A stretch of DNA of 57,584 nucleotides from Planctomycetota bacterium (GTDB taxonomy: Bacteria > Planctomycetota > UBA1135 > UBA2386): NCBI GenBank assembly GCA_020849665.1, contig JADLFX010000038.1:1-57584 (forward strand). The letters run 5' to 3'. Below are positions 6,287 to 14,311 of the stretch, one piece after another. The notes below the pieces were generated by a model. The model was not told the origin of the DNA. It did no database searches and was given only the letters and a program-made list of their open reading frames with translations. The translations under genes were made by a program, and so were the position numbers. Within the stretch, counting starts at the first letter, position 1. Each line of letters starts with the position of its first letter.

Positions 6287-7462
6287 TCACCGGCGCACGG
6301 CGGGCGGGGGGCGCCCTGCGGGAAGCGCATCCGCGCCGTGCGCGCGCGCGGGGCTCCCGGGCCGCAGCCTCAGGTCGCCCCGTTCGGGATCGACCAGGCG
6401 CGGGTCCGCCCCGCCGGCCGACCGCTCCTCCGGCACCGGCAGGCGCGGCACACTGCGTTCGGGGGCATCGACGCGAAACCAGTAGTTGCGCGCGAACGTG
6501 AACGTCTCCGGCGCGGTGTCGGGACCGACATTGGCGACGGCGTCGAGCCCGTGCAGCACGATCAGGTTGTCCGTGAACACGCCACGCCGGCACTTCACGA
6601 ACTCCGGATCGCGGGTCTCCTGCAGGATCCTGAACACCCATCGGCGCGGCAGGTGGATCGTGTTGTGGCGCACCGCCGCGCCATCGCAGCCGACGAACGC
6701 GACCGCCGCGGTCGAACCGACGATCGTGCAGCCCTCGACGACCAGGTCCTTGGCCTCGAACCCCTCGACCTTGGGGCGGAAGTACGCGCGGCCGGTCGAG
6801 CCGCCGAGCTGCACGGCGCGTTCGCCCGCGTGCTCGAAGCGGCAGCGCCGCACGACGACGTCGCGGGTGCCGCCCTTCATCTGCACGCCGTTCGCCGCGG
6901 TGCCCTCCGCGCGGTCGCGGAGGACGCAGTCTTCGATGCGGCCGCGGCGGCAGCCGACCATGTCGATCCCCGAGCCGCGGCGGCCCCAGCGCTCGACGGT
7001 GCACTCCAACACCGCGAAGTCCTCGATGCCCGAGAGCTTGATGCCGTCGTAGTTGCCGGCGCCGCCGCACTCGCGCACGGTGATGCGGCGCAGCACGATG
7101 TGGTGGCTCGGGGACTCGAACGTGCCGCCGTCGTCGAGGTTGAGGCCGTTGGCCGCGGCGCCCTCGATCCGCAGGTCCTCGAGTTCCAGGTGGGCGCACT
7201 CCGACAGGTGGATGCCGCCCGTGAAGCGCGGCGGCCGCTTCGCGTCCTCGGCGCGCACGACGATGGGTGCCCGCGCCGTCCCCTGCACACCGGCGCCACC
7301 GAAGCCCTCGTACTCACCGGCCGCGACCAGGATGGTGGCGCCCGGCCTCGCGCCGGCCAGTGCGGCACGGAGCTCGGCGGTGGTCGTCACCCGCACGGGA
7401 GCGGACTGCGCCGGCGCGGCGACCACGGTGAGCAGCATCGCGAGGCTGGCCCGGTGCACCAT
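6287..7462 (-). CDS. exported right-handed beta-helix protein (pectate-lyase/PL6-like fold)
   Basis: A 391-residue protein with a signal peptide (MVHRASLAMLLTVVAAPAQS). A chondroitinase-B-like start follows: VTTTAELRAALAGARPGATILVAAGEY, the polysaccharide-lyase-6/DUF1565 opening where such proteins begin their parallel beta-helix. Repeated short strands (HLELEDLRIEGAAANGL, FAVLECTVERWG, RIEDCVLRDR, VVVRRCRFEHAG) make up the helix. The C-terminal 60 residues are Pro/Arg-rich. It may bind or cleave an acidic polysaccharide, but the catalytic residues cannot be assigned by eye. The promoter is probably of the leaderless type: TAGAGT, six bases, then the ATG. Confidence 0.75.
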   Translation of the reverse strand: MVHRASLAMLLTVVAAPAQSAPVRVTTTAELRAALAGARPGATILVAAGEYEGFGGAGVQGTARAPIVVRAEDAKRPPRFTGGIHLSECAHLELEDLRIEGAAANGLNLDDGGTFESPSHHIVLRRITVRECGGAGNYDGIKLSGIEDFAVLECTVERWGRRGSGIDMVGCRRGRIEDCVLRDRAEGTAANGVQMKGGTRDVVVRRCRFEHAGERAVQLGGSTGRAYFRPKVEGFEAKDLVVEGCTIVGSTAAVAFVGCDGAAVRHNTIHLPRRWVFRILQETRDPEFVKCRRGVFTDNLIVLHGLDAVANVGPDTAPETFTFARNYWFRVDAPERSVPRLPVPEERSAGGADPRLVDPERGDLRLRPGSPARAHGADALPAGRPPPAVRR

Positions 7463-7468
7463 GCGCGC

Positions 7469-7474
7469 ACTCTA
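7469..7474 (-). promoter_or_regulatory. putative -10 element (TAGAGT) of a leaderless promoter
   Basis: On the minus strand TAGAGT lies exactly six bases before the ATG at 7462, so transcription would begin at or next to the start codon. The 14 bases CCGGCGCCCGCTGG just upstream recur in the same position at the M1 peptidase gene (40569-40574). No Shine-Dalgarno sequence is present. Confidence 0.5.
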
Positions 7475-7540
7475 TTCCAGCGGGCGCCGGCGCGTCGCTC
7501 GCCGGGCCGGTGGCGCGCCGCGCCGCGCCGCTCCAGGGCC

Positions 7541-9094
7541 CTACGCCAGGAGCCGAGCCAGGATCCGGTCGACGTTCCGCTCCGCCGCCTCGGCTCCGTC
7601 GACGGGCAGCACGGCGTCGCCCTCGGTGCCGCATGGCTCGAACTCGGCCCTGCGCCGCCGGTAGACCGCGAGGTCCGCGTCGCTGGTCGAGTCGCCGCGG
7701 CGCGCGCGTTCCGCCAGTCGCGCAAGGGCGACGGATTCGGCGATCGCAACCGGCACGAAGAGGACGCGCGCCCCGGCGGACCGGGCCATGGCCACGGCCT
7801 CCGCGCGGCGTGCGCGCGTGGCGAAGTTGCCGTCGAGGATGGCCACGGCGACGGGCGGGCGGGCGGCCCGCTCCGCGCGCTCCAGGAGGGTGGCGTACAC
7901 ACGATCGGACATGGCCGGGTCGTAGAGGCCGGGCACGGCCCGCGCGGTGGGCGCGACCCCCGCGAGCTCCTTGCGCAGGGGGTCCGTGGCCAGCAGGGGC
8001 CAGCCCGTCGCCTCGGCGAGGCACGCGGCGAGGTGGCTCTTGCCCGACGCGGGCACGCCCAGCACCACCACGAACGCCCGGCCGCGGGCCTCGACCAGCG
8101 CCGCGGCGGCGAGGCGGAGGTGGCGCAGCGCGGAGCGGCGCGCGCCGTCGCGGTCGGTGGCGCCGAGGTCGCCGCCGGCGAGGGCCAGGGCCGCCACCTT
8201 GGCGCGCACCATCGCGCGGTAGGCCACCAGCGGAGGGACGATCGCGAGCAGCTCGGGATCCGGGCCGAGCCGGGCGCACGTCGCGAGGTAGCGCCACGCC
8301 AGGGCGGGATGGCCGCGGTGGCGCAGGTCCATGGCCAGGAACGCGTGCTCGGCGGCGGTGTCGAGGCAGCGGAACCCGGCGGCGAACTCGATGCAGTCGT
8401 AGACCTGGATCGGCTCCACCACGCACACGTTGCGCGCGTGGAGATCGCCGTGGCCCTCCACCACGCGGCCCTGCTCGCGCCGGCGCCGCAGCACCGGCAC
8501 GAGCTGCCGGAACGCCGCGCGCGACGCCGCCTCGGCCGCCGCGAGCAGCTCCTCGGGGAACACCCCGGGCACGTGCGGGCGGCAGGCATCGAAGTTGGCC
8601 TGGGCTTCCTCGGCCAGGGCCGCGGGGTCGCCCGCGGCGGCCACGTCCGGGCCGCGCCGCGCCCGCGCGTGGAACGCCACCACCACTCCGGCGAGGGCGT
8701 CCAGGGTCTCCGGGCCAGCCAGCCCTGCGGCCAGGAGGCGGTCGAGCATCCGTTCCTCGGGCAGGCGGCGCATGTGCACCGCGAAGTCCACCACCTCGCC
8801 GTCGCCCCCGAAGCGCAGGCGCACCCCGTCGCGCGCGAGCGGCATCACGCCCAGGTAGAACCCGGGGCAGAGGCGGCGGTTGAGGCGCACCTCCTCCTCG
8901 CAGGCGAAGCGCCGCCGTTCGAGCGTCGAGTAGTCGAGGAAGGGCAGGACCAGCGGCTTCTTGAGCTTGTAGACGCTCTCCCCGGCGAGGCACACCACCG
9001 AGACGTGGGTGTGCACGATCTCCACCCGCTCGGGCCGGTCCGGATAGCAGTCCGGACGGCGCAGCTCGTGCAGGAACTCGGGCGAATAGGTCAC
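7541..9094 (-). CDS. APH-AAA fusion: aminoglycoside-phosphotransferase-like kinase plus P-loop NTPase
   Basis: A 517-residue bifunctional protein. Residues about 1-290 have the APH/choline-kinase fold, with VYKLKKP (Lys of the nucleotide site), the catalytic loop HGDLHARNV at 215-223 and the metal-binding DCIEFA at 233-238. Residues about 340-517 are a zeta-toxin/adenylate-kinase-like P-loop domain with Walker A GVPASGKS at 346-353. This architecture is well known in bacterial genomes without an established substrate. It starts with GTG in a 4-bp GTGA overlap with the phosphodiesterase gene, so the genes from cls onwards are translationally coupled. Use as an antibiotic-resistance gene is not implied. 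Confidence 0.85.
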   Translation of the reverse strand: MTYSPEFLHELRRPDCYPDRPERVEIVHTHVSVVCLAGESVYKLKKPLVLPFLDYSTLERRRFACEEEVRLNRRLCPGFYLGVMPLARDGVRLRFGGDGEVVDFAVHMRRLPEERMLDRLLAAGLAGPETLDALAGVVVAFHARARRGPDVAAAGDPAALAEEAQANFDACRPHVPGVFPEELLAAAEAASRAAFRQLVPVLRRRREQGRVVEGHGDLHARNVCVVEPIQVYDCIEFAAGFRCLDTAAEHAFLAMDLRHRGHPALAWRYLATCARLGPDPELLAIVPPLVAYRAMVRAKVAALALAGGDLGATDRDGARRSALRHLRLAAAALVEARGRAFVVVLGVPASGKSHLAACLAEATGWPLLATDPLRKELAGVAPTARAVPGLYDPAMSDRVYATLLERAERAARPPVAVAILDGNFATRARRAEAVAMARSAGARVLFVPVAIAESVALARLAERARRGDSTSDADLAVYRRRRAEFEPCGTEGDAVLPVDGAEAAERNVDRILARLLA

Positions 9095-9795
9095 GGGCCG
9101 TTCCGCTCGAACACGGCCTCCACCGGCAGGTGGTCGCTGAGCCGGCTCCACGGCAGGCCGGTGAGCACCTGCACCGACGCGAGGCGCAGCCCACGGTAGT
9201 AGAAGCGGTCCAGCGCGAACACCGGCCGGCCCGCCGGATAGGTCGGCCGCTCGTAGCGCGGCACGTCCCACAGTGCATTGCGCAGGATCCCCGCGCGCTG
9301 CACGCGGCGGTCCAGGGAGCCGCTCCAGTCGTTGAAGTCGCCCGCGGCCAGCACGGGCACCGACAGGTCGCCGGGCAGGGCCTGCAGCAGCATGTACCAC
9401 TGCCGCCGGCGCTGGCGGCCGGTGAGGCTGAAGTGCACGTTGAGCACGAGGAGCGGCCCGTCGCCGGTCTCGAACCACGTGCAGAGCATGCCGCGGCGCT
9501 CGAAGAGCGACTCGCTGATGTTCACGTTCACGGCGCGCACGGCGTTGGCGCGCGAGAACGTGGCGTTGCCGTGGCAGCCGGTCCGGTAGAAGGCGTTGGG
9601 TCCGAACTCGTGCACATGGCCCATGGCCTCGGAGAGCAGGCGGGCCTGGTGCGTCGACTCGTGGTCGCCGTGGAACACCTCCTGGCAGAGCAGCAGGTCG
9701 GGCTCGCGCGCGGCGAGCGCCTGGGTGGCCTCCAGCAGCATGTGCCTGCCCGCGCGGGTGCGCCCCTTGTGCAGGTTGTAGGTGATGACCTTCAC
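9091..9795 (-). CDS. endonuclease/exonuclease/phosphatase (EEP) family protein
   Basis: A 234-residue EEP-fold enzyme without a signal peptide. Signature residues are KVITYNLHKGR (Asn), DLLLCQEVF (metal-binding Glu), LVLNVHFSLT, AAGDFNDW (Asp/Asn) and a terminal LSDHLPVEAVF (Asp-His pair). These define the DNase I/sphingomyelinase-type phosphodiesterase active site. Close relatives beside cardiolipin synthase genes are common and presumably act on phospholipid or nucleotide phosphodiesters; the substrate here is unknown. The GTG start at 9795 lies in a GTGA overlap with the cls stop codon. Confidence 0.85.
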   Translation of the reverse strand: MKVITYNLHKGRTRAGRHMLLEATQALAAREPDLLLCQEVFHGDHESTHQARLLSEAMGHVHEFGPNAFYRTGCHGNATFSRANAVRAVNVNISESLFERRGMLCTWFETGDGPLLVLNVHFSLTGRQRRRQWYMLLQALPGDLSVPVLAAGDFNDWSGSLDRRVQRAGILRNALWDVPRYERPTYPAGRPVFALDRFYYRGLRLASVQVLTGLPWSRLSDHLPVEAVFERNGP

Positions 9796-11201
9796 AGCAG
9801 GGGAGAGAGCAGGCGGCACACGTTCTCCACGAACACCGTGAGGGACGAGCGGCGGATCTCCGCCAGGTCGAGGCGCTTGCCCGCGGCGAGGCGTTCGGTG
9901 AAGAGCCGCGCGGCGGCGGCGCACGCCGGACCGCGGTCGATCAGGACGCCCAGCTCGAAGTTCAGCTCGCCGCTGCGGATGTCGAGGTTGTGGCTGCCCA
10001 CGAACAAGGTCTTGCCGTCGACCAGGACGGTCTTGCTGTGGTTGTAGTCGCCCTGGGTCTCGTACACCTCCACGCCATCGGTGAGGAGCTGGCGCGAGTA
10101 GTAGCGGCCGGCACGCAGCAGGATCCACTGGGCCGCCGCCGGGCCGTTGATGTGCACCCGCACGCGCACGCCGCGCTTGGCGGCGATGCGCAGCACGGTG
10201 AGCATCGTCTCGTTGGGGATCAGGTACGGCGAGCTGAGGTCGATGGTGCGTTCGGCCATGGTGATCAGCTGCACCATGACGTAGTGGAAGTGGCTGGCGC
10301 GCTGGTCCGGGCCGCTCGCCACGATCCCGACGACGTCGTCGTCGGCGCGGCCCACCTCCGGGAAGTACTCGCGCCGCGCCAGATCCTCCTCGACCGCGTT
10401 GTACCAGTCCTCGACGAACACGCGGTGCAGGCGCGGCACGGCGGGGCCCTCGATCCGCACCATGGTGTCCCACCAGGTGCGCGCCTTGCCGAAGCGGTCG
10501 CGCGCGTACTCGTCACCCACGTTGCGGCCGCCGGTGAACGCCACCTCGCCGTCCACCACCAGGAGCTTGCGGTGCAGGCGGAGGTTGAGCGTGAACGGCC
10601 GGCGCCGCCACAGGATGGGCATGTATGCGTATGCCTTGCCGCCCGCCGCGCGCAGCGCCGCGAGGTGGCGCGACTTCAGGCTGAAGCTCCCGAAGCTGTC
10701 GTAGAGGAGGCGCACCTCCACGCCGCGGCGCGCCGCCGCGACCAGCACCTCGAGCAGGGCCAGCCCCGTCTGGTCCGGCCGGAAGATGTAGGTCTCGAAG
10801 TGCACGAAGCGGCGGGCGGCGGCGATCGCGGCGCAGGCCTGGTCGAAGAAGCGCGGGCCGGTGGCGACCAGCTGCACGCGGTTGCCGAACGCCACGGAGT
10901 CCGGGTCGAGGCTGCGCAGCAGGCGGCCCAGCGGGTGGATGCCCTCCACCTGCCCCGGCGGCGGCGCCAGCTCGTCGAGGCTCGACTCGATCCAGGCCAG
11001 CTTCGTGGTGCGCCGGCGCAGCTTGCGCAGGGAGAGCCGGCTCGGCAGCAGGTAGTAGAGGAGCAGCCCGATCCATGGGGCGACCAGGATGAGCACCAGC
11101 CAGTTCAGGGTGGCCGCGGTCGAGCCGCCCTTGCCCAGGACCCGGATCACGAACACGACTGCCAATACTTCCCCGAGGAGGACGAACGGTATCGTGTCCA
11201 C
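9792..11201 (-). CDS. cls: cardiolipin synthase (phospholipase D family)
   Basis: A 469-residue inner-membrane enzyme with two N-terminal transmembrane segments (about residues 5-22 and 33-52) and two PLD catalytic motifs. These are HRKLLVVDGEVAFTGG (His210, Lys212, Asp217) and NHSKTVLVDGKTLFVGSHN (His388, Lys390, Asp395). It condenses two phosphatidylglycerol molecules, or an alternative donor, into cardiolipin. The frame extends to an ATG at 11270, but the GTG at 11201 fits the family N-terminus and avoids overlap with the divergent gene that starts at 11227. It heads a coupled operon with the EEP phosphodiesterase and the APH-AAA protein. Confidence 0.9.
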   Translation of the reverse strand: MDTIPFVLLGEVLAVVFVIRVLGKGGSTAATLNWLVLILVAPWIGLLLYYLLPSRLSLRKLRRRTTKLAWIESSLDELAPPPGQVEGIHPLGRLLRSLDPDSVAFGNRVQLVATGPRFFDQACAAIAAARRFVHFETYIFRPDQTGLALLEVLVAAARRGVEVRLLYDSFGSFSLKSRHLAALRAAGGKAYAYMPILWRRRPFTLNLRLHRKLLVVDGEVAFTGGRNVGDEYARDRFGKARTWWDTMVRIEGPAVPRLHRVFVEDWYNAVEEDLARREYFPEVGRADDDVVGIVASGPDQRASHFHYVMVQLITMAERTIDLSSPYLIPNETMLTVLRIAAKRGVRVRVHINGPAAAQWILLRAGRYYSRQLLTDGVEVYETQGDYNHSKTVLVDGKTLFVGSHNLDIRSGELNFELGVLIDRGPACAAAARLFTERLAAGKRLDLAEIRRSSLTVFVENVCRLLSPLL

Positions 11202-11226
11202 CCATCCGAACCCGGAACCACCCTCG

Positions 11227-11514
11227 GTGCGCAAGGCGATCATCCGCGTGCTCCGCAACGTCGCCGGCATCCTGCTCGTGGTGCTCGGGATCCTGGGGCT
11301 CTTCCTGCCATTCCTTCAGGGAATCCTGTTCCTGGTGATCGGCCTCGCGCTGATCGACATCCCGCTCAAGCGTAGGATCCACGACCGCCTGCACAACCGC
11401 TACGGTTGGTACCGCCGGATCGCGCAGCGACATCACCAGGTCCGGGAGCGCGTGCAGCGCTGGTGGACGCGCAACGAACGCGGCCGGAACGAGGATGGCG
11501 CCAGGGAACCATGA
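11227..11514 (+). CDS. small two-helix membrane protein (PGPGW/YbaN-like)
   Basis: A 95-residue protein with one long hydrophobic hairpin: VAGILLVVLGILGLFLPFLQGILFLVIGLALI, two segments joined at a Pro/Gln turn. A basic C-terminal helix follows (KRRIHDRLHNRYGWYRRIAQRH). The pattern resembles the PGPGW transmembrane family, though the PGPGW turn itself is replaced by PFLQG. The GTG at 11227 is chosen because earlier codons overlap the cls promoter side and are shadow-like. Its stop codon overlaps the ATG of the FapA-like gene (ATGA at 11511-11514). Confidence 0.65.
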   Translation: MRKAIIRVLRNVAGILLVVLGILGLFLPFLQGILFLVIGLALIDIPLKRRIHDRLHNRYGWYRRIAQRHHQVRERVQRWWTRNERGRNEDGAREP

Positions 11515-12875
11515 ACGAGAGCGCAGGGCGGATCCGCGTGGAGGTGGCCAAGGACCGGCTCAGCGCCACGCTCGCGGTGCGCAGCGGTCCGGCCGCGGAG
11601 CGCGCGAGCCTGGAGGCGGCCCTGCAGCGCGCGGGCCTGCGCGCCGGGATCGACGCGGCAGTAGTCGACGCCGCGACGCGGGCCCTGGCCGACGCGGAGG
11701 GCGTGCTCGCCCCCACGGTGGTGGCGCGCGGCACCGCGCCGTCACCCGGCGTGGACGGGCGCATGGAACTGCTCTTCGCCACGGGCCCGCTCGCCGGTCG
11801 CCTGCGCGAGGACGGCTCGTTCGACTTCCGCGACCGCGACGTGCTGTGCGCGGTCCGCACCGGTGACGTGCTGGCGCGCTACCACCCGGCCACGCGCGGG
11901 CGCGACGGCGTGGACGTGGGCGGCGCACGCCTGCCCGCGCGCCACGGCGCCGAGCGCGCTCCGCGCCCGGGCCGCGGCGTCGAACGCGTGACCCCGGCCG
12001 AGTCCGGCCAGCCGATCGAGTACCGCGCGCGCGACTCCGGCGTCGTGGTGTGGGTCGAGGGCTCGCTCCTGGACGTGAACCGCAATCACACCCACGACGG
12101 CGACGTGAACCTCGCCTCCGGCAGCCTCGACACCGAGGGCAGCCTGACGGTGAAGGGCGACGTGCTGCCCGGGTTCACCGCGGCGGCCAGCGGCGACGTG
12201 GTGGTGCGCGGTCACGTGACCGGCGGGATCGTCGAGGCCGGCGGCAACGCCACGATCCTGGGCGGCGTCACCGGAGTGCCGGCGCCGGCCGTGCTCGCCG
12301 GCGGCGACATCGCCTGCCACCACGCCCAGGAGGCACGGCTCGAGTGCGGCGGCACCCTGCGGCTCTCCGAGTTCGCCATGCACTGCCGGATCCGCGCGCG
12401 GGCGGTCCTGGCCGAGCGCGGCCACGGCCGCGTGGCCGGCGGCGAGGCGACCTTCGCCGAACGCCTGCGTGTGCGCGAGGCCGGCTCGCCCGCCGCGGTG
12501 CCGACCCTGCTGGCCGGAGCCGACTCGCGCGCCACCCGCACCGACTCCCTCGAGGTCGAGCTGGTCCGCCATCGCCAGGAGCGCCGGGTGCGCAAGATCG
12601 CCGGCCTCCCCGCCGCGGCAGCCCCGGACACGCACGGCAAGGAGCTGCGGGCCGCGGTGCAGACCCAGGACCAGGCCCTCGACGCCCAGGTGGCGCTGCG
12701 CCGGGCCGAGCGCGAACTGCTCCTGCAGGCCGAGGTGGTGGTGCTCGTCGCGCTGCACCCCGGCGTCGTCGTCCGCCTCGGACCCAAGGAGCGCCGCATC
12801 GAGCGGCCTTCGGGTCCCTGCCGCATCACCTACGATCCCGCGGAGGACGCCCTCCGCCTGGAGCCCCTGCCATGA
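11511..12875 (+). CDS. FapA/DUF342-like polymer-forming protein
   Basis: A 454-residue protein of the FapA (flagellar assembly protein A, DUF342) family. After an N-terminal region of about 150 residues it has a beta-helical centre with the family pattern NHTHDGDVNLASGSLDTEGSLTVKGDVLPGFTAAASGDVVVRGHVTGGIVEAGGN. A charged coiled-coil segment (about 340-405) and a small C-terminal beta domain (HPGVVVRLGPKERRIE) follow. In other bacteria FapA homologues influence envelope sensing and polar assembly; no flagellar gene is visible here. It is translationally coupled to the upstream membrane protein and to the downstream CBS-pair gene (ATGA overlaps on both sides). Confidence 0.85.
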   Translation: MNESAGRIRVEVAKDRLSATLAVRSGPAAERASLEAALQRAGLRAGIDAAVVDAATRALADAEGVLAPTVVARGTAPSPGVDGRMELLFATGPLAGRLREDGSFDFRDRDVLCAVRTGDVLARYHPATRGRDGVDVGGARLPARHGAERAPRPGRGVERVTPAESGQPIEYRARDSGVVVWVEGSLLDVNRNHTHDGDVNLASGSLDTEGSLTVKGDVLPGFTAAASGDVVVRGHVTGGIVEAGGNATILGGVTGVPAPAVLAGGDIACHHAQEARLECGGTLRLSEFAMHCRIRARAVLAERGHGRVAGGEATFAERLRVREAGSPAAVPTLLAGADSRATRTDSLEVELVRHRQERRVRKIAGLPAAAAPDTHGKELRAAVQTQDQALDAQVALRRAERELLLQAEVVVLVALHPGVVVRLGPKERRIERPSGPCRITYDPAEDALRLEPLP

Positions 12876-13276
12876 ACCTCGACACCCTCAGCGCCGCCGA
12901 CCTCATGCATCCCCAGGTCGAGCAGATCGCCGCGGACGTGACCCTGCGGCTGGCCGCCGAGCAGATGAGCCGCGCCAAGGTCTACTGCCTGCTGATCCCA
13001 CCGGAGCTGCCCGGCGGGGCATACGGCGTGGTCACCTCCAAGGACATCGTGCAGGTGCTCTGCCGGCACCCGGCCACCGTGCTGGAGGAACTGCGCGTGG
13101 CCGACGTGATGGCGCGCCCCGCGATCTCCGTGCAGGAAACCATGAGCGTGCGCGACTGCCTGAACCTGATGCGCATGACCGGAGTGCGCCGCGTGCCGGT
13201 GCTGCGCGGCGCGCAGCTGGTCGGCATCCTCAGCTTCACCGACGTGTTCGAGCACGTGGTGCGCAACTCCGACTGA
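12872..13276 (+). CDS. CBS-pair domain protein
   Basis: A 134-residue protein made of two CBS motifs: ADLMHPQVEQIAADVTLRLAAEQMSRAKVYCLLI...GVVTSKDIVQVL, and VADVMARPAISVQETMSVRDCLNLMRMTGVRRVPVLRGAQLVGILSFTDVFEHVV. Such pairs bind adenine nucleotides or cyclic dinucleotides and usually act as a regulatory module. Standing alone and coupled by an ATGA overlap to the FapA-like gene, it may confer ligand control on that protein; this is inference. Confidence 0.9.
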   Translation: MNLDTLSAADLMHPQVEQIAADVTLRLAAEQMSRAKVYCLLIPPELPGGAYGVVTSKDIVQVLCRHPATVLEELRVADVMARPAISVQETMSVRDCLNLMRMTGVRRVPVLRGAQLVGILSFTDVFEHVVRNSD

Positions 13277-13305
13277 GCGCCACAGGGCCCGGCAAGCCGC
13301 GAGCG

Positions 13306-14268
13306 ATGCGGTCTCCTGCGGACACGGCCTCTCCCGCGCCGCGAGTGGCGAGCCTCCTGCCCGCCGCCACGGAGATCGTCTGCGCCCTCGGCGCGGGCGC
13401 GACCCTGGTGGGGATCAGCCACGCGTGCGAGGTGCCCCCGGAACTGGCGGGCCTGCCGCGCCTGACGCGCAGCCGGCTGCGGGCCCCCGCGAGCGGCGAC
13501 GCCGTGGCCCGCGAGGCGGAGTCGCTCCTCGCAGAGGCCCTGGCCCCGTACGAGGTCGACGTCGCCGCCCTGCGGGCGGTGGCTCCCGAGCTGATCCTGA
13601 CCCAGGACCTGTGCGCGGTGTGCGCCGTCGCGCGCGAGCAGGTCGAGGCCGCGGCGCATGCGGCCCTCGGGGCGCGCGCGCGGGTGCTCTCGCTGCAGCC
13701 GCGTCGTCTCGCGGAGGTCCTGGCCGGGATCCGGGAGGTGGCGGCCCTGCTGCACGCCGAACCGGCGGCGCGCTCGCTCCTGGAGATCCTCGATGCGCGG
13801 ATCCAGCGCGTGCGCGGGCGGACGATCCGCCTGACGCCACGGCGGGTCCTGGTGCTCGAGTGGCTGGAGCCGCTGCTCGCCGGTGGACTCTGGACGCCGG
13901 AGCTCATCGAGCTGGCCGGGGGCCGCCCCGTGGCCGGCACGCCGGGCGGGCACGCGCCCGCCCTCGGCCCGGACGATCTGGCGCGCCTGGACCCCGAGGT
14001 GGTGGTGGTGGTGCCCTGCGGGTTCTCGCTCGCACAGGCGCGCGCCGAGTGGCTGCGCGTCCGCGCGCGCATCCTGGCCCAGCCGTGGGCCGCGCTGCGC
14101 AGCGGCGCGGTCCACATCGTCGACGGGAACGCGTACTTCAACCGGCCGGGGCCGCGCCTCGTCGACTCGCTGGAGATCCTGGCTTGCTGCGTCCACCCGG
14201 CGGCATTCCCCGACCTCGCGGAGCGGCGCGCCGCAGGATTCGCCCGGGCCCCCCTCGGCCCGGGCTGA
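13306..14268 (+). CDS. BtuF-like cobalamin-binding/helical-backbone metal receptor protein
   Basis: A 320-residue protein with the fold of class III ABC-transporter binding proteins. It opens RVASLLPAATEIVCALGAGATLVGISHACEVPPEL, typical of the subgroup annotated as cobalamin-binding protein. Later elements are PELILTQDLCAVCAV, RVLVLEWLEPLLAGGLWTPELIELAGG, LDPEVVVVVPCGFS and IVDGNAYFNRPGPRLVDSLEIL. There is no signal peptide or lipobox, also common in that subgroup, so it may be cytosolic rather than a transport receptor. No btuC/D-like genes are adjacent. The ATG at 13306 lies 29 bp after the CBS gene. Confidence 0.8.
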   Translation: MRSPADTASPAPRVASLLPAATEIVCALGAGATLVGISHACEVPPELAGLPRLTRSRLRAPASGDAVAREAESLLAEALAPYEVDVAALRAVAPELILTQDLCAVCAVAREQVEAAAHAALGARARVLSLQPRRLAEVLAGIREVAALLHAEPAARSLLEILDARIQRVRGRTIRLTPRRVLVLEWLEPLLAGGLWTPELIELAGGRPVAGTPGGHAPALGPDDLARLDPEVVVVVPCGFSLAQARAEWLRVRARILAQPWAALRSGAVHIVDGNAYFNRPGPRLVDSLEILACCVHPAAFPDLAERRAAGFARAPLGPG

Positions 14269-14311
14269 ACGGCGGAACGCGCGCCGCGGCGGACGCGCCT
14301 CGCCTGCCCCG

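Noticed and set aside
7541..9094. Aminoglycoside resistance gene
   Set aside because: The APH domain is part of the common APH-AAA fusion in a lipid-enzyme operon; nothing points to antibiotic modification.
6029..9199. A 1056-codon open frame on the plus strand
   Set aside because: It is antisense to the beta-helix and APH-AAA genes and shows the His/Arg/Gly-rich composition of complement frames; no domain is visible.
13306..14268. Link between the BtuF-like protein and the TonB receptor at 23603-26566 as a B12 uptake system
   Set aside because: They are 9 kb apart on opposite strands, the BtuF-like protein has no export signal, and no btuC/btuD or cobalamin riboswitch is seen.
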